Assembly: GCA_963377175.1 (NCBI GenBank)
Contig: CAUJNA010001424.1
Coordinates: 582,501 to 646,500, forward strand
Direction of reading: 5' to 3'
DNA length: 64,000 nucleotides
Source of the DNA: Effrenium voratum
Taxonomy: Eukaryota > Sar > Dinophyceae > Suessiales > Symbiodiniaceae
Part shown: one piece after another, positions 11,351-25,750 of the stretch
Layout: each line of letters begins with the position of its first letter
Numbering within the stretch: the stretch's first letter is position 1
The notes under the pieces: model-generated
Told to the model about the DNA's origin: nothing
The model's database searches: none
Seen by the model: only the letters and a program-made list of their open reading frames with translations
Made by a program: the position numbers and the translations under genes

Positions 11351-12129
11351 CTCCAAGTTTCCAGGGGAAAAAAAAAGAAAGCGTTTTCGGCTTTCGGGTG
11401 TTGGGAGAGGTGAAGGGTGTTTGGCTGAGTGGTGGTGTTCAATTGTAGATCATGGGCTCGAGCTGTGTGTTGGTTGTTGTTGTGTTGGCTTCCTGTTTCC
11501 CTGTGCTGTTTTTGGGGTTTGGAGAGGTGAAGGATGAAGGCGGGGATGTTTGAAGGGGACTGGAGCTTGATGTTGCTTGACCTCATTGGGCCAAATGGGA
11601 TTGAGTAAGGGAAGCGAAAAGGAAACCGATTCCCATATTGGTTTCCGTTCCCACACCACCTGGACCCAAGAGAACATAGGTTTGATATTCTCTACATAGG
11701 CCCTTCGTAAAGAGTAACCACCGGGACATCCCATTGCTCCCTGGGGTTGTTTTGTGGGTAAGGCAACGAGCGGGCTTCAAGTAACCCGTCTGATGAGGCG
11801 GCGAACATCAACGCCTTCATTGGCCTCTTGCCAGCAAGCAAGGCCCGTTTGCCAAACGCTAACGTTAGGCCGATTGAGAGCTAACGGTCCTTTTGCGGGC
11901 AAGACACTCCTTGAATTGGCAACAGAAGTGGCCAAAAGTGGCGAATAGAGGCGAACAGTGGCTACTCTTCCCTATGTTTGGGATGCTCACATGTAGGAGT
12001 GCAAGAGTAAAAGGGTTACTCCGCTCCAGCGGTTTCGGCGCTCGATTCAGCGTCGATGGAACTTGGCCTTTACGGTACACGAGGCTTCCAGAAGGAAGAC
12101 AAGCTCTTCAAGTGCTACTTGTTTTCATT

Positions 12130-12209
12130 CCCAGAGGGTCATGAGGATGGCTTTTGGGGGGTAAAAAGGGGTCTCAGTACCTGGTTACAAGGTACTTGGA
12201 CCCTCTGGG
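12130..12209 (+). mobile_element. B-family inverted-repeat element (copy B1)
   Basis: Ends CCCAGAGGGTC and GACCCTCTGGG are perfect inverted repeats. Inside is GGATGGCTTTTGGGGGGTAA followed by a nested palindrome GTACCT...AGGTAC. The element is 80 bp. A reverse-oriented copy lies at 15,803 and a copy lacking its left end at 34,354. Confidence 0.7.
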
Positions 12210-12777
12210 ATTGCACTCCCTGGTTTGACCATCGGGTGTGACCAGACACTGAGGGCGAAACGTTTCGGCTTGAGGCATGGATCAGAAGGCGCTACCATGC
12301 TTTGGAGTCTCGCATGGAACTGGATCCAATACACTGGGCCCCAAACTAGCTGGAGAAACATGGGCACTAAAGAAGTTCTTGTTCCCTTTTGCCAATGGAA
12401 GTAATGAAGCGAAAGAGAGTTTTGGAAGACTACCAACATTTTCGAGCGGCCCCCAAGCAGTCCAGCGAATTATGATTCGAGAAAATGGGCATTCGACTGT
12501 CTAACGTAGCTCCAAGACACTAGGAACTAGACTGGGCCTTGTTGCGCGCTTCGCGAGTTGGGGGAACTGCCCAACCTTCACGAGGAATCAGTCTGTCAAG
12601 GATGGTTATTCCTTGCGAGCCTCGAATTTGATTCTCATCCAGTGTATGGCCCTCCCAAACACGGAGTCGGTGGAGGATGCAAAACTCCTTTGGTTGGCTT
12701 TCAAGGGAACCCAAAGATAAAATGCATCCTTCCTTCCCTCGCCAAAATCATATCCGTTGAGGACATCATTTTAGCAC

Positions 12778-12890
12778 ATGGCCATGGGTCATAACCTATG
12801 CATTTCTCCATTTTGGGGCGGATGAACACCCATGGACCACCTATTTTGATGTTCACCAGGGCCACCAGGGTTTTTGACCTGTCCACATGG
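12778..12890 (+). mobile_element. D-family inverted-repeat element (copy D1)
   Basis: Starts ATGGCCATGGGTCATAACC and ends GGTTTTTGACCTGTCCACAT, which are imperfect inverted repeats. The interior shares CATTTTGGGGCGGATGA and TTTTGATGTTCACCAGGG with the copy at 50,337. Confidence 0.6.
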
Positions 12891-12967
12891 GGCTTTGGGA
12901 ACTCCGTCTGATCTTCCTGCTGAAAACCCCACTGAACATCAACCAATCCAACCGCTAAAGTAGGTTC

Positions 12968-13036
12968 TAAAATGGGTGGTGAGTTCACCAATCCCAACCA
13001 AAATGGGATCCCCTTGGCTTTGACAACCACAGCCCC
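12968..13036 (-). mobile_element. Partial D-family element ending at an exon (copy D5)
   Basis: Sequence AAAATGGGTGGTGAGTTCAC through TTGGCTTTGACAACCACAGC matches the right half of the D copy at 32,211 (AAAATGGGTGGTGAATTCAC). Three bases (AAG) after its end the exon at 13,040 begins, so the element lies directly against the acceptor. Confidence 0.5.
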
Positions 13037-13039
13037 AAG

Positions 13040-13141
13040 GCAACTTCCTGCTGATCTTCAACACCGCGATGGCTGCGGACCTGGACTGCCCCCAGGACCC
13101 TCTGCAGGACCTGGGACCGAGGATTCGCTTGGACCCGAAGG
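13040..13141 (+). CDS. Isolated coding exon, function unknown
   Basis: Between an AAG|G acceptor and a GT (GTTCCC) donor, 102 bp, one frame reads NFLLIFNTAMAADLDCPQDP and then LQDLGPRIRLDPK. Composition is that of ordinary coding sequence and differs from the flanking repeats. The hydrophobic first ten residues could end a transmembrane or core strand. Neighbouring exons of the same gene were not identified. The other two plus frames are poorer, but the minus strand is also open. Confidence 0.4.
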
Positions 13142-14002
13142 GTTCCCATGGTGATGGCCCAGAGGGTGTCCGCGCCAATTTTGGGAACCTCAAGTTGGGG
13201 ATGGTTTCGAGGGAAACCTGGGCCATTTCCCGTTGAACCTCCTTTCAGTGCAGTGAACTCATCAATTTCTGGTTTGGGGAAGTCCTTCCGTGACTGGAGC
13301 CGTGCCTTCTGCCCCGGCAAGGCCGCCCTGTGGACAAGGGGTTTCAATGTGAACATGAAAGCTGAGAACATATTATCGTGTTTCTCAACATGGGATTCGG
13401 ACCACCGTTTGGTTGCTATCCAAAGGGAAACCCACAGGAACCCGTTGCCATTTTAGAGGATAAATTTGCGAACCCCCGTCAAAGGAACACCATTTGTCCA
13501 AGCGAGTGATCCCGGAAATGTGGCATGCTGGAACTTTTGTTTGGTCAGGATGACTTTATCGAGACACGTAGAAGGGGGGTCCTTTCCCAATTTCGGATGG
13601 CATGACCTACCTATTAACACTGCCAAAAAAGCGCTGCCCTGGCCGTTGCTTCTTCTTCTTCTTTTTTGTTTTACCTCAATGCCGAGCGCCGATCACCGGG
13701 GGGTCGCCTTCTGTAACTCAATGGCGGAAGTCTTTGAGATATGCCTAGGCACGCGGTCTGTTCAGCCCCCCGAGACACCAAGGCACCACACACACACACA
13801 CAAACAATTGCCAAACGAGTATCACATGAGTCATAACTGAGTCATAACCAAACCCTGGTCACCAATGCTCAACCAAAAGCCATGTGAAGAAATACCAAAG
13901 CGTTCGCACCTGTTGGTTGGCTTACCCGGGCCTTGATTTGGCTTTCGTGTTCGACGGCAATACATCCCAGTTCCAGACCATAGGTGTCCTTTGGTCAAAA
14001 TA

Positions 14003-14113
14003 CTAGGTGCCCCAGTAGGGCCCTTTTACCCTTTTTTGGGGCAAGGTTCCCCTACTAAAATAGACTACAGAAAAATGGTCCCCTTATTCTAACCTCTCTA
14101 CTGGAGGACCTAG
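14003..14113 (+). mobile_element. A-family CTAGGT...ACCTAG element (copy A1)
   Basis: Shares with four other copies CTAGGTGCCC at the left, TTCCCCTACTAAAATAGACT in the middle and CTCTCTACTGGAGGACCTAG at the right. Termini CTAGGT/ACCTAG are inverted repeats. If spliced from the internal GT to the final AG (CTAG|GTGCCC...ACCTAG|) the insert would be removed exactly, leaving one CTAG. No exon is seen next to this copy. Confidence 0.75.
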
Positions 14114-17100
14114 TAAACCAGTGGAACCCATCTACTTCTGTCCCCAAAGCCCAACCCTGGGTTGACGAGAGCGCGCGAGCGCTCCTGGGGACTAAACAGG
14201 ACCACTGCTTCCACTTGCCATTGGCAAGCATCCAAGGGCAGCCGCCACTCAGAATCCTTGCAAGGAGTACGAGTACATGCATGTATGTTGTTTTGTTGAA
14301 TTACTGGTTTTTATTTATTTTGAAGATAGTAGTACTACTTTGAGCGTTGTTTTGAAGGGACATTTGTCGGGCAGCCCACCAAGTGTGGGGTCCCTCATTT
14401 TAGACTATAGAGGCACACCCGTATATATACTGTTTATGCGGGTATTTTTCTTAGGGCGGGTACCTTTTCGAAGTTTAAAATGGATACAACAGAGAAGCCA
14501 ATTGGGATTTGCTTATTTTGAATCACACCCTACATACTTCTACGTGGCTTAAAGCCAAAATAAGTCATGATCACAAAGACGGCGTGTAAAGATGCCTGAG
14601 TGTTACCATATCGTCTCTTGTTCGCCCGCACCTTTGGGTATGACAAAATAGTGCCCGCCTCCCCCCCGAAACTTGCGAGTTTCCTTTTTTCCTGTTTAAG
14701 CCAGCATCAAAAGGGTCCCCTTCAAAAAAAGACAACATCATAGACTCATAGAGGTGTGTGGCTCTGCGCCGGCCGCGAGCCCTGGCAGGAGCGAGTCGAT
14801 GCAAAGCTCAGCGATCTCGCGCCGGATAGCCTAGACTTGGGAAGCACACCCGTTCGCCGTTCTTTTGGCGTCAACGGGCAGTTGGTTGCTGCAATATTAT
14901 CAGCTGAATGAATAGGCACCCCGGAGTAGTCAACCCCAGGTTTTTTAATGGGGTCTCTCCGGGAAGCATCACTTGATCCAGCGTCAACATTCCAGGTGCC
15001 ACTTTCCCAAGATCACTTAGTTTCGTTGACCCATTGTAACGAATTGCCTCCATTTTGTTTGGGCCTAGGCTCAAGGTTTGCCTTCCTCTCTCTGGAGGGA
15101 ATTTGGTCCCTTTGATTTCCTGGGGCTCCGAAGGGTAGCCGTCCAACCTAGACCGGAACACCGGTGGGCGAAGGCTCTGGACGTGTCTCAATAACTTGTT
15201 TTGCACATTTTGAGCGGATCGGCCGGTCTTCTGAAGTTCCACCATGTTGCAAGGAAACCAACGCTCCTGCTCCGTGGAGCAGATGTAGAAACGCGTGCAA
15301 TCTGTCTATGTTAAACCAAACTGACACCTGTTCCATCCTTTGACACGCTAGACATTTACCGAACAGAGCTCCTGTTGTGTCGCCTGCACAACATCGCCTC
15401 AGAGCACGTAAATCAAAATCAGAAGATGATGTTTGAACCGTCCAAGAAGGGAGGCACACACCCTCCCCTGTGTGCTGGTTGCATAGGTTAAACCAAGACT
15501 GATGTCAATCAAGGGTCCGGTTTCAGAAGCTTGCTGTTGTTTTACACTTGGCATGCTCTTCTTTTGAGGTCCTTAGGGGCGGGCTCACGACACTCGCCAC
15601 ACCCGAGGAAAAAGAAGGAGGAGATTGAGCACAAGGTCACTGTCCAAGATTGGCGCTCGTTCGGATGGGTTCAGTCTGGTGGAGCGCCTGAGGATGACCC
15701 TCCTCCAGAGAGAAAAAACGGGCACCTGGGGGGAGCCAAACAACGGCAGATTTATAATTATGTCCGGACGGGGTTATTCGAAATCAATGCTGGAATCCAT
15801 ATCCCAGAGGGTCCAAGTACCTTCTAACGAGGTACTTAGACCCCTTTTTGCTTCCAAAAGCCATCCTCATGTACTTGACCCTCTGGGTATACAGGTGGTT
15901 TCGTTTGTGACCGGAAAGTCCGGATTGGCGTTTCGGGTTCTTTGCCCTCTGAGCAAGCCATGGTTTTTGCATTGCGGCCTCTGATGGAGCTTCCGTAGCT
16001 TTAGAGTCCACTGAGCTCCATAAAATCTGGGAAGATTGGTCGCTAGTCACTGGGCCGTTGAGTTCAGAGTGAGTAAAGTTCGGGATCCGGGATCCACACA
16101 TTCTGGCGACTTGCCGGGTCAAGGGCGAATTCCAAAGGCAATTTGTTGAATACGTTATATCGGCATATGCTAGGGGGCAAGCAATTTCAATGTTGGTAGG
16201 CCGACATGTAGCAGTAAGGGCACTTCTTTTCCTTTGGGGCCGAGTTCCGCATGTTAGGGTAAGACGCTGCTTCCGGCAGCCCTGAACCTGTGGGCTGTTT
16301 GGGCGGGAAGGGGCCTTGCTGTTGGAAAATACTGACCTCCTAGGAAAAGCCTCGATGCCCGGCAACGCCAAAACATTACGTTACGTGACGTCACCCCCTG
16401 GCCCACACTAGCATTCACATCACATAATATGATCCCGCCCTTGATTCACCCTTGATTCTGGCCACTATGTGTGGGGACCCCTATTGCGTGACGTTCCCCC
16501 TACTACGTTGACGCCTAGTGACCCTGCCACTACAAGGCCGGCTAGGCGTGCCAACAAAGACCGTGGGTGATGCGTTGGGGTTTGACTGTTGTAGGTTGGA
16601 AGTTGAGAAATTCGCTGAAAGGGGTAACCTTGTCGTAGTTGCAGGAATAATGTTGTTGGCTATTTTATTAGCGAAACCCAGCATTGCAGCTGCAGAGGAG
16701 TGGCCGGTTACAAGCCACGTTTGACGGAGTGTTCTTGCAAGGTGGGCGAAAGAGTTCATACCACAACTTGGGAAGAGTCGTCAAGGTTTTTTCCTCCAAA
16801 CCTTTATCTTCCCGGCGCCCTAGCAGGAATGCGTTTACGTGACGGCTTTTGCTTCCCCAAAAGTGGACCCAAGATTGGCGGAACTCCAAAGTACTGCCAT
16901 TGTCCATTTGCTGGGAAGGTGCAAGCATTGGCTGTCGAGGGACGTTTGGCATGTGAAGCCTCAAGGCATTGCCCGAGAGCTGAATTTGCCAAGCGTAACT
17001 CGTTGATCCCGCCGGCAGGGACTCGTGCCAGTGAGGGGTGCATGAAGTTAAGACTCAGCAGAGGTTCCAATTCAGAGTGTCTTTTCTGAGGCTACCCTTG

Positions 17101-17424
17101 TGTGGGTGGTTGTAACGGGAAACCAAAAGGCAAACGAAACCATTTGTGTGTGTGTGTGTGCTTTTTTGGGGGCGTCCCCCAAAGAAGACACTCTTAAATT
17201 AAGTTCTTGCAAGAAAAGCTTTTCGCGTTTTGCATTGCCCCTCACCCCTCTCCCATCCAAGGGGACTCAAAGAACTCTATTGGCTCTATCTCTTGTGTAA
17301 TGTGTTCATTAGTTGCTGTTTTCTGGACTGTCGTTCTTTTTGTTGTTTTGTGAAGGAGGGCTTCTTCCGTGGAGCTGCCGTTCCATTGGCTCAAAGCCGT
17401 TAGTGCGGCGATTGAAAAATAGAC
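14114..17424. other. Largely non-coding stretch with uncertain small frames
   Basis: No gene can be supported. A plus frame at 16,530-16,724 ends in a hydrophobic segment (LVVVAGIMLLAILLAK) before a stop. A frame at 16,930-17,090 is open on both strands. A minus frame at 15,784-16,371 runs through the B element. These are recorded as uncertain. A short GT run lies near 17,145. Confidence 0.35.
15803..15887 (-). mobile_element. B-family inverted-repeat element (copy B2, reversed)
   Basis: Bounded by CCCAGAGGGTCC and GACCCTCTGGG. The interior GTACCTTCTAACGAGGTACT and AAAAGCCATCCTCATG is the reverse complement of the interior of B1 at 12,130, with a few substitutions and a short extra GTACTT at the right end. 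Confidence 0.7.
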
Positions 17425-20400
17425 ATGGATCCTGCTCGAATGCCCGAGGGCTTGAAGCGCTTCGTGCAGAAGGATGCGATACTGAAGGAGTTAGGGGAGG
17501 CGGCTGGGGGCAACCCTTTACGTGGGGGGTTGAGGGTCTAGTTGTAACAACATTTGCCCAAGCCTGGGTGGCAGGCGCTGGCTTTCCAGGGAATGCGCGG
17601 AAAGCTGGGGGTCTCTGAAAAATGAGCTCTGTGGTGGTTCGGAGCGGCTCCGGGTCAGGGTTCCGGAAGTGTTCCAGGGCTTGCTGTCGGGGATATCACC
17701 AGCCTTTTTTTTCGAGTATCGTGTAAGCCAGCTGTGTGATAGTTCCTATCATGTTCTGCCCGTGATGTTTCATTTTGCCCAGTAGAACATGTTTATTTTA
17801 TTTTTTGTGTGTGTTTTTTGGCGGGGGGGGGGGTTACCATTTTATGTATATATATATATATATTATGAAAATTATTGCTATTGTTAGTATTAATTATTAT
17901 TCCAACTAAGGTAACTTAGTTTACTTGTATCAAAAAGAACCAGAAGTGGTATTGTGTGTTATTAGTTTGGTTCTCAGTATTTGCATTCTCAATAGTACGA
18001 TTCACATCGCTCAGCGCCCGACGTTTGCCCGCGCCCCCCCCCCCCCCGACCCGGCCCCTCGAACCCCGAAATTTCCAACCTAGAAGTTGTGGTGTCGCCC
18101 CCCGAAAACCGAACCCCCCCCAACCTCAAGAGTCAGCGGTGGTGGTCCCCCCCCCCAAAACAAAAAGAACCAAACCCCCCAGCCGAAACGGACTCAAAGA
18201 GACAGATTCAAAGAGCCAGCGTGGAACGCAGCAAATGAGGGGGCCACAGCAGCCCTGTCCTGGTCATCCAAGCCGGGATCAAGGGGGGGGTAGCTCAAGC
18301 ACAGAACATCTCCGGCAGGCGAGGCTATATATAGAAGGGGGCAGTTTTAAGGGGGCAGAAAGTATCTCCCTTGGTCTTGAAACCTTACAAAAACCCCGCC
18401 CCTTGCCGGTGGGCGAACGTGGGGTGCTGTGGGAACATGTTTGCACTGATATTGTGTTGTTTTCTCTCGTGTTGTTTATATACCCAAGTTGTGAATCCGA
18501 GCGGGCTTTCAACGCTTCAGGTGGTGTCATTTGGGCACCAAGACTGGAAGACCCGGGAGCAGTTCATGCGGGGACACCAGAAGTTTGAGGCCACGTGCGC
18601 TCAAGCCCCCGGCCCTCTCTGTGTGCCTTGCTGGTTCTTCTGCTGCCCATGCCACACCTGGCTAGTTCATGACGCTTGGCGTGAGAAGAAACAAACACCG
18701 AAGCCCATGCGTTCCGGTCCAAATTCCTATTCTAACCTACCCACTGCCTAGAAAGGACGCGACCGCTGAGTTTTTCCCTTTCCCACTGGCCGTTGGACCT
18801 TTTCGCCATTTTTGGTGAAAGTTCCCAAAGGCGAAAAGTTTTGATACGTTTTTTGTGCAGGTGTAAAAAGGTTTGACCTTTTCCTAGCGGGTGTTTTGGG
18901 CAGAGGACGCCTTCTCCAAGAACGGGGACTGCGCCACAAAGGCATTGCAAGAAGCTGTCATAGCTGCTGCCACCTGGTACTTGCTGTTCCCACGGCATTT
19001 GGTTCTGGTGTATTGGGCCCCGAAGACGCTCGAACAGGATGAGGAGAGTCTGGAAGAATCTCAAGCTGAAGGGAATCCATCCAATGAAACCGAAGGGAAT
19101 CCATCCAATGAAGCTGAAGAGAATGCACCCATCGAAACCGAAGAGGATCAGCCTTACGAGACAAATGGGGACAATGCTGCATATACCCGGCCGGAGTGGA
19201 ATCCCAACTTCAAGCTCAAGAAGAACCGTGCCTCGTGCTCGGTGGCACTCTTTTGGCTTCTTTTGTGCCAGAAAAGTACGTCAGAAGTAGGTCAGGCAAC
19301 CCGCCAGGTTGGCGACTTGGATTTGGAGTTGAACCCCTGGCTGTTGAAGAGGGTGAATGGTCAATAGCCCCACACCTGCAAACCACCAATAACAAGGAAC
19401 ACCTGCAAACCACCAACAACAAGGTGCAAACCACTAATTAGAGGAAACTGAGTATGGACCCTTTCTGGCATCCCTTTTTAGGCGGCACAAGGCGGCCCCA
19501 GGGTCCAACATTGGGGGGCAGTTTAACACTTGTCTGATGAAAAGCCTTTCTCAGCTGAGGCGTGGACAAGATCTACCCGCTCGGCGAGCTTTCGGAGGTG
19601 TTGTCAGAAGAGAACGTCTTTGCAAGGCATCAGCAAGGCGCATGGTTGAAAGCCAAGTTTTAGGCCCACACCCCCCTGAAAGCGACCAGGCGTTTTGGGG
19701 CCAGGTTTGGTGATACTCAAACAATCCCTTCAACAATGACCAAGTCAGAGGGATGGACTCGACTCGACCACTTGGGTCTCCTAGATTTCGTTTGTTCAGG
19801 TGTGACCGGGGGCTGCCAAGCCTGGTTTACGCCCAAAGTGCCTGGAGTCCAGATACAGGGCAAAGGAGTTGAGGGGGATCTCGTCCACCAGCACACGAAG
19901 CATCAGCAGGTCACTGTGAGCTATGGACGGGCATACGCGCCTTGGACATGCCTGAGATCTGACCCAGGCCTCACACTGGAAGGAAAAAGCATGCTGGATT
20001 GGGTGATTGTTGGATGTATGTTTTGAAGAACCTGCAAAGGAGCGGGATGAACAGCTTGTCGTTTGCGATCTATGCCCAGGTACATGGCGACATTGTCGGG
20101 AGCATGAAGACGGTGACGGCTGAAACAAAGCGACTGGAGATGCCCGCGCCGGAGCAGTTTGTGGAGGTGTTGAAGCGTCAGCAGACCTGGGCAAAGAAGA
20201 CCTTCAGCTTCCTTAAGCCAGTTGTAAAAGCATTGTGTACGCTGTTTTCATGGGGTTCTATGCCATAGATAAATGCGTATACACTCATGCTGCTAGAGCC
20301 AAAAGCAAATGGGGGGTTTGGGTGCTCAGTTGTTCAGCAGGATAGTTTCCGACAGCAATGAGCTCAAATGATCATTCCAAAAGCGCCAAATTGTTTGCTA

Positions 20401-20880
20401 TAAATACGGAACAACTGCGAATAGCGGAATGAGGATCTGATTCGCTTCCTGCTAAGCTGTATGGCCATTGTCGTTTAGACGGAGCCCGCATTTGGATCGT
20501 TTCGCCTTGCTGACATTTTTCTGGCCGGTGGCCGCCGTACACAGCCCGTATTTGTTCAAGATATGTTGACAAAAGCCGTAAATGACCTCGCCGTTTATTG
20601 TGGCCCAAGCATGCTGAAGCCGCATGGACCTTTCGAGAAAACGGCGCCAGATGTTCTTTGCCCCCTTTCGGCCGGTGATCTTTCCCCCCCCTTTGCGTTT
20701 TGTTTGCCGGGCTGAGGAACCCAGAGAGGCCCGAGAAGCCGCAGAAGAATCCCAAGCAGCAGACCATGGACTCGGATGCCGGCAGTTCATCGGATAAGCT
20801 GAGGGAGTTGGCGCAACTGAAGCAGCAGGGCTTGATCACGGAGGAGGACTTCCAGCAGAGGAGCCAGTTGGGTGGCTAGG
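17425..20880 (+). CDS. Cys-rich membrane-type protein with C-terminal SHOCT domain, six exons
   Basis: Exon 1 (17,425-17,502) starts MDPARMPEGLKRFVQKDAIL and ends in phase 0 at a GC donor. Exon 2 (18,521-18,680) carries CAQAPGPLCVPCWFFCCPCH, seven Cys and one His in 20 residues, suggesting a metal-binding or lipidated membrane-surface segment. Exon 3 (18,904-19,275) joins in phase and has a hydrophobic stretch VIAAATWYLLFPRHLVLVYW and an acidic repeat (EGNPSNET twice, then a variant). Exon 4 (19,800 to about 19,915) contains GGCQAWFTPKVPGVQIQ. Exon 5 (20,029-20,220) contains MPAPEQFVEVLKRQQTWAKK. Exon 6 (about 20,717-20,880) contains DKLRELAQLKQQGLITEEDF and stops at TAG. This last motif is the SHOCT fold (short C-terminal domain, often an oligomerisation tail of membrane-associated proteins). 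Donors include GTGAGA, GTACGT and probable GC. Exon 3/4 and 5/6 borders are the least certain. The overall protein family is not recognised. Confidence 0.65.
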
Positions 20881-23800
20881 TTTTTTGTTCTTCTCCTTTT
20901 GGTGCTTAAGGTCTATCCAAGTGGTGTTCACTGTGCAACGAAGACATGCTGCAAATGGACCCCCCGCCAAACAAAAATCGTGGCTTTCCTTTAAACCCAG
21001 GACTTGGAGCTCCCCCAACTGAACAGTTTCTAAGAGGACCAGCTTTGTCACATTTTCTGGCGAGGAAGAATCAGATCCTTGACTGCATCGCGGCTCCGCC
21101 TGGCGTCGCCTAGGCGATCGCCTTTCGAGGTGGAATCACATCCGTGGCACACGCTGTCTTCCCCAGAATAGGCTTCCCTGTTTTTTTCTGGGGGGGCTTT
21201 TTTGAGGCTTCCTTTGTTTTCCAAGCAGGCAAACAAAATCGTTTTTGCTAGGGTCCCAATTGTTTCGGGGTGGCACGAGTGTGGCTTGCCTCTCATTCGA
21301 AGTTGTTGCGTGGTGGGTGAAGCCACGTGTTGTGAAGTGCTCGGCTTGTCAAAACCAGCTGAGCGCTAGCAAAGGACAGAAGCTCACGAGGCCCATTTCG
21401 CCAGGCAGAGCACTGCAAATGCCAGGCATAACAAATTCCGACCCATGCCCACTTGTCATGGCTGCCAATACACGGAGCAGGTTCCGGGCTAAAACGCTGC
21501 GATCGGGGGAGCTGAGCCGCGGCTGCAAAATGAGAAAGATAGGTTCGTATGTCTCCAACGGGTGGGCCTTCCTTTTGGTAGTGACACAGAAACCCACCCA
21601 AATCGTTCCGTAAAGAAAGCGTCGAACGGTTCCCCGACATATGCCAAAAGTTTCACTCGCAAAGGATCGGCGAAACATTAGAAAAGGCAGCTGTGCCTTT
21701 TGGCGCTTTTCGGCCCGACATGCCGCTGGCAAGATTTGCTGGCGTGGCAGTGTTTTTCACGGCCCCAGCGGTTCAGTCTGTAGCAATTCATCAGCTTTTG
21801 CTTTTCCCTTATCTGGGCCGGGGGAGCGAGTTCCCTTGAACAACTAGCGGGCCGGGTGGAGTCCCACACGAGATCCGTGAAACGGATCCATGTCTTTCCG
21901 CTCGCTCGACAAGCTGAGGGCTCGATGGAGAAGACCTGCGGGTTAGGAGAGGCTTGGGTGAGCTGCAAACTTGTCGACTGCTACTGCTAGCCCATATGAA
22001 TAGGATTTGTGGTTTTGCGTCACCCAGTCTAAACACAAAAAATACGGGTTTGCTTGGGGAAGGCCAAACTCGAAGGACTGGAAGGCTGCAAAAACAAGCC
22101 GGGGATGTCAGCCAGTTTGAAGGTTGAAACTCAGGACATTGTGACATGAGCTGGAGCGGTTCTAGCTTCAAGTAGAGAATGGGACAAGTAGAAAGGGGGG
22201 GTGATTGAATCAAATGTTGGCAGGGTGCTGTTGCATTTTGTTGGAAAGTGCGGGGCAAAGGTGTGTATGGCTTGACCCTGGACCGTGATATTTGGCGCTG
22301 TTCTGAGCAAATGAATGCATCAAACAAAGCTCTTCATACTGGAGGCTCTGCATACTTCAATAACTACTTATTCAAAGCTGACAGATTTGCCAGCGCTATG
22401 TCCTGCAAGGAAGTGCTAGTTTGAATGCCTGGCTGTTTGAAACCCTGCGCACTCAATAATAAATATATAGAATGTATCTCTCTCTATATATATATATATA
22501 TATATTTATACATACATCGCTAAGGTACTCATACCTTCCTATGAATACATATGTACGCATACCACATACTACATACTGCATGCTACATGCTGCATTTGTT
22601 GATCTACATCACAAACACAAAATAACTAATGAGAATGACACTAATAACGATAAAAATACCAACTCTCTCCCTGGGTTCCTGGACTTTAAACTTTTTGGGA
22701 AGACCATTTTGGTGGCAAACAGAAAGTTTGGACTTTTTTGGGCCAATCCACTCAGGAAGTGTGACAACAATAATCATAATGATAAACAGCTAAACAAGTT
22801 GTAATCCACCTCTGCCGGCCCGCAGTTCTTTCACACTTCTCAGGTCACCAAGTTTCTCAAGGAGCATGGCCAGGCGGCGTTTCGGGGGTTCGTGGGATAT
22901 ATACGAGGCATGCGTTTGGGGTGGGGAGGGAATTCAGCTGGGGAATGTAAAAAAATGCCGCGTGGCTGGTGCTACCCGGGGTGAAGAGAGGATATATATA
23001 TATATACTGGGATGTACTAGACTGATTTGTCCAAAACCCAGCTCTGTTGAGCTTCTGTTTGTTGTCTTCGTGTGAAAAGCCTGGAGCCCGACACAACTAT
23101 GTTGAAGCGTTAAAACCGGCACGCGAAGGGTATAGGTAACCCTATCTTGATAATTTGATTCAGAGCTCACTCGCAAGGGCAGCGATTCCAACCTAGCGGT
23201 GACTGCTAGTTGCTATTGGCCATTGGGGACCATCATCCTCCCGTTCGCTGAATCTGCCATTTGAAGGTCACTCGGTTTGCCAGTGGGCACAATTTTGGAG
23301 AGATAATTGCATGCTGCACTGCATCCAGCATCACTCTTTCAGACATTGCACCTCTCAAGGAGGCTTTAAATTAACCTTTCCCGACTGTGATGGTTGAACC
23401 AAGGAACGGGAACATTTGCGCCAAGTACTATACTTCACCAAGGTTGGGTCAAGAAATTAGAAAGCACTTTGATCATGCGTGAGCTTGTTCTACCCGGAGC
23501 TCGCGATCATGCTGGTTTCCACTGGCCCCAGACCACTACATAGCCCTTGTTTTGTTGCTGAACCTTGGAGTTGTTGCCTCACGTTTGCTGCATCCTTGGG
23601 TCCTCCCTCCTCACCCCCGGCACCCCTCGTTGAAGGGGATTCTTGGGTTTCAAAAGGAGATCAACAGGAACGCCGGCAAGAGGCATGGCGGTTTGAACCT
23701 CACTTTCAGGATGCGGGTTTGGAGCAAGCTCCTTTGTAATAAATGTATTTGCAAGCTTCCAAGTTATATAATATATCATAGAACATATATATATATATAT

Positions 23801-24300
23801 TTCCATACATATTGTATGCATACATAGGCATTACATTTTCAGGACAGGGGGACTGTCATTTTGGAATTTCGATGACCATGGTGGAGGATTCCTCTTGAGT
23901 CCACGCCAGATGAAACCTGAGGAAGACCTTCCATCGGACACCTTAAAAGCGGGTGGGAGAGGAACCTTGAAAAACAACAGAAGCCGTTTTGGGTGTGTCC
24001 ATTTCGGCCCCCCTCCAAACTGGCTTCGGTTTTGTTCTTTGGGCTTTCCTATAAAACCCACCAACAAGGGGTATGGAGCCTCGCAAAAGCAGAAGCAGCG
24101 AGCTGCCTCTTTTGAAGGACTCAAAAGGGAAAGCTCCAATGCACTTACCCTGTCCTGGGTCAGACCATTTTTGTCAAGGGCCCTAAAGAGTTACATGCCT
24201 ACGTGGGTGGGAGTATGTTTCTACTAAATACATATGGGACTCCGGCAGTTGCAAACACACCCATTCCTATGCGTATATTGGGTTTGTCCTTTTTTGGTGT
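20881..24300. other. Downstream stretch without a supported gene
   Basis: Follows the SHOCT gene stop. A plus frame at 21,330-21,613 (VVKCSACQNQLSASKGQK, two Cys spaced as in zinc ribbons) and one at 23,479-23,739 (GDQQERRQEAWRFEPHFQ) look partly codon-like, but no splice context could be fixed. (TA)n tracts occur at about 22,488-22,505, 22,990-23,005 and 23,788-23,800. Confidence 0.35.
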
Positions 24301-24329
24301 GTTGAGTTGCTTCAAAAGGCAGAAGGTGG

Positions 24330-25750
<1,421 letters not shown>

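Noticed and set aside
15784..16371. 195-codon minus-strand frame
   Set aside because: It runs through the B2 element and has no splice or composition support; B copies at 12,130 and 34,354 give similar peptides only because the element is shared.
19796..20194. Minus-strand 132-codon frame opposite SHOCT-gene exons 4-5
   Set aside because: The plus strand has splice-compatible exons in phase with neighbours; the minus frame spans their intron.
21245..21613. 122-codon plus frame with CSACQ motif
   Set aside because: The opposite strand is equally open, only one Cys pair is present, and there are no clear splice borders.
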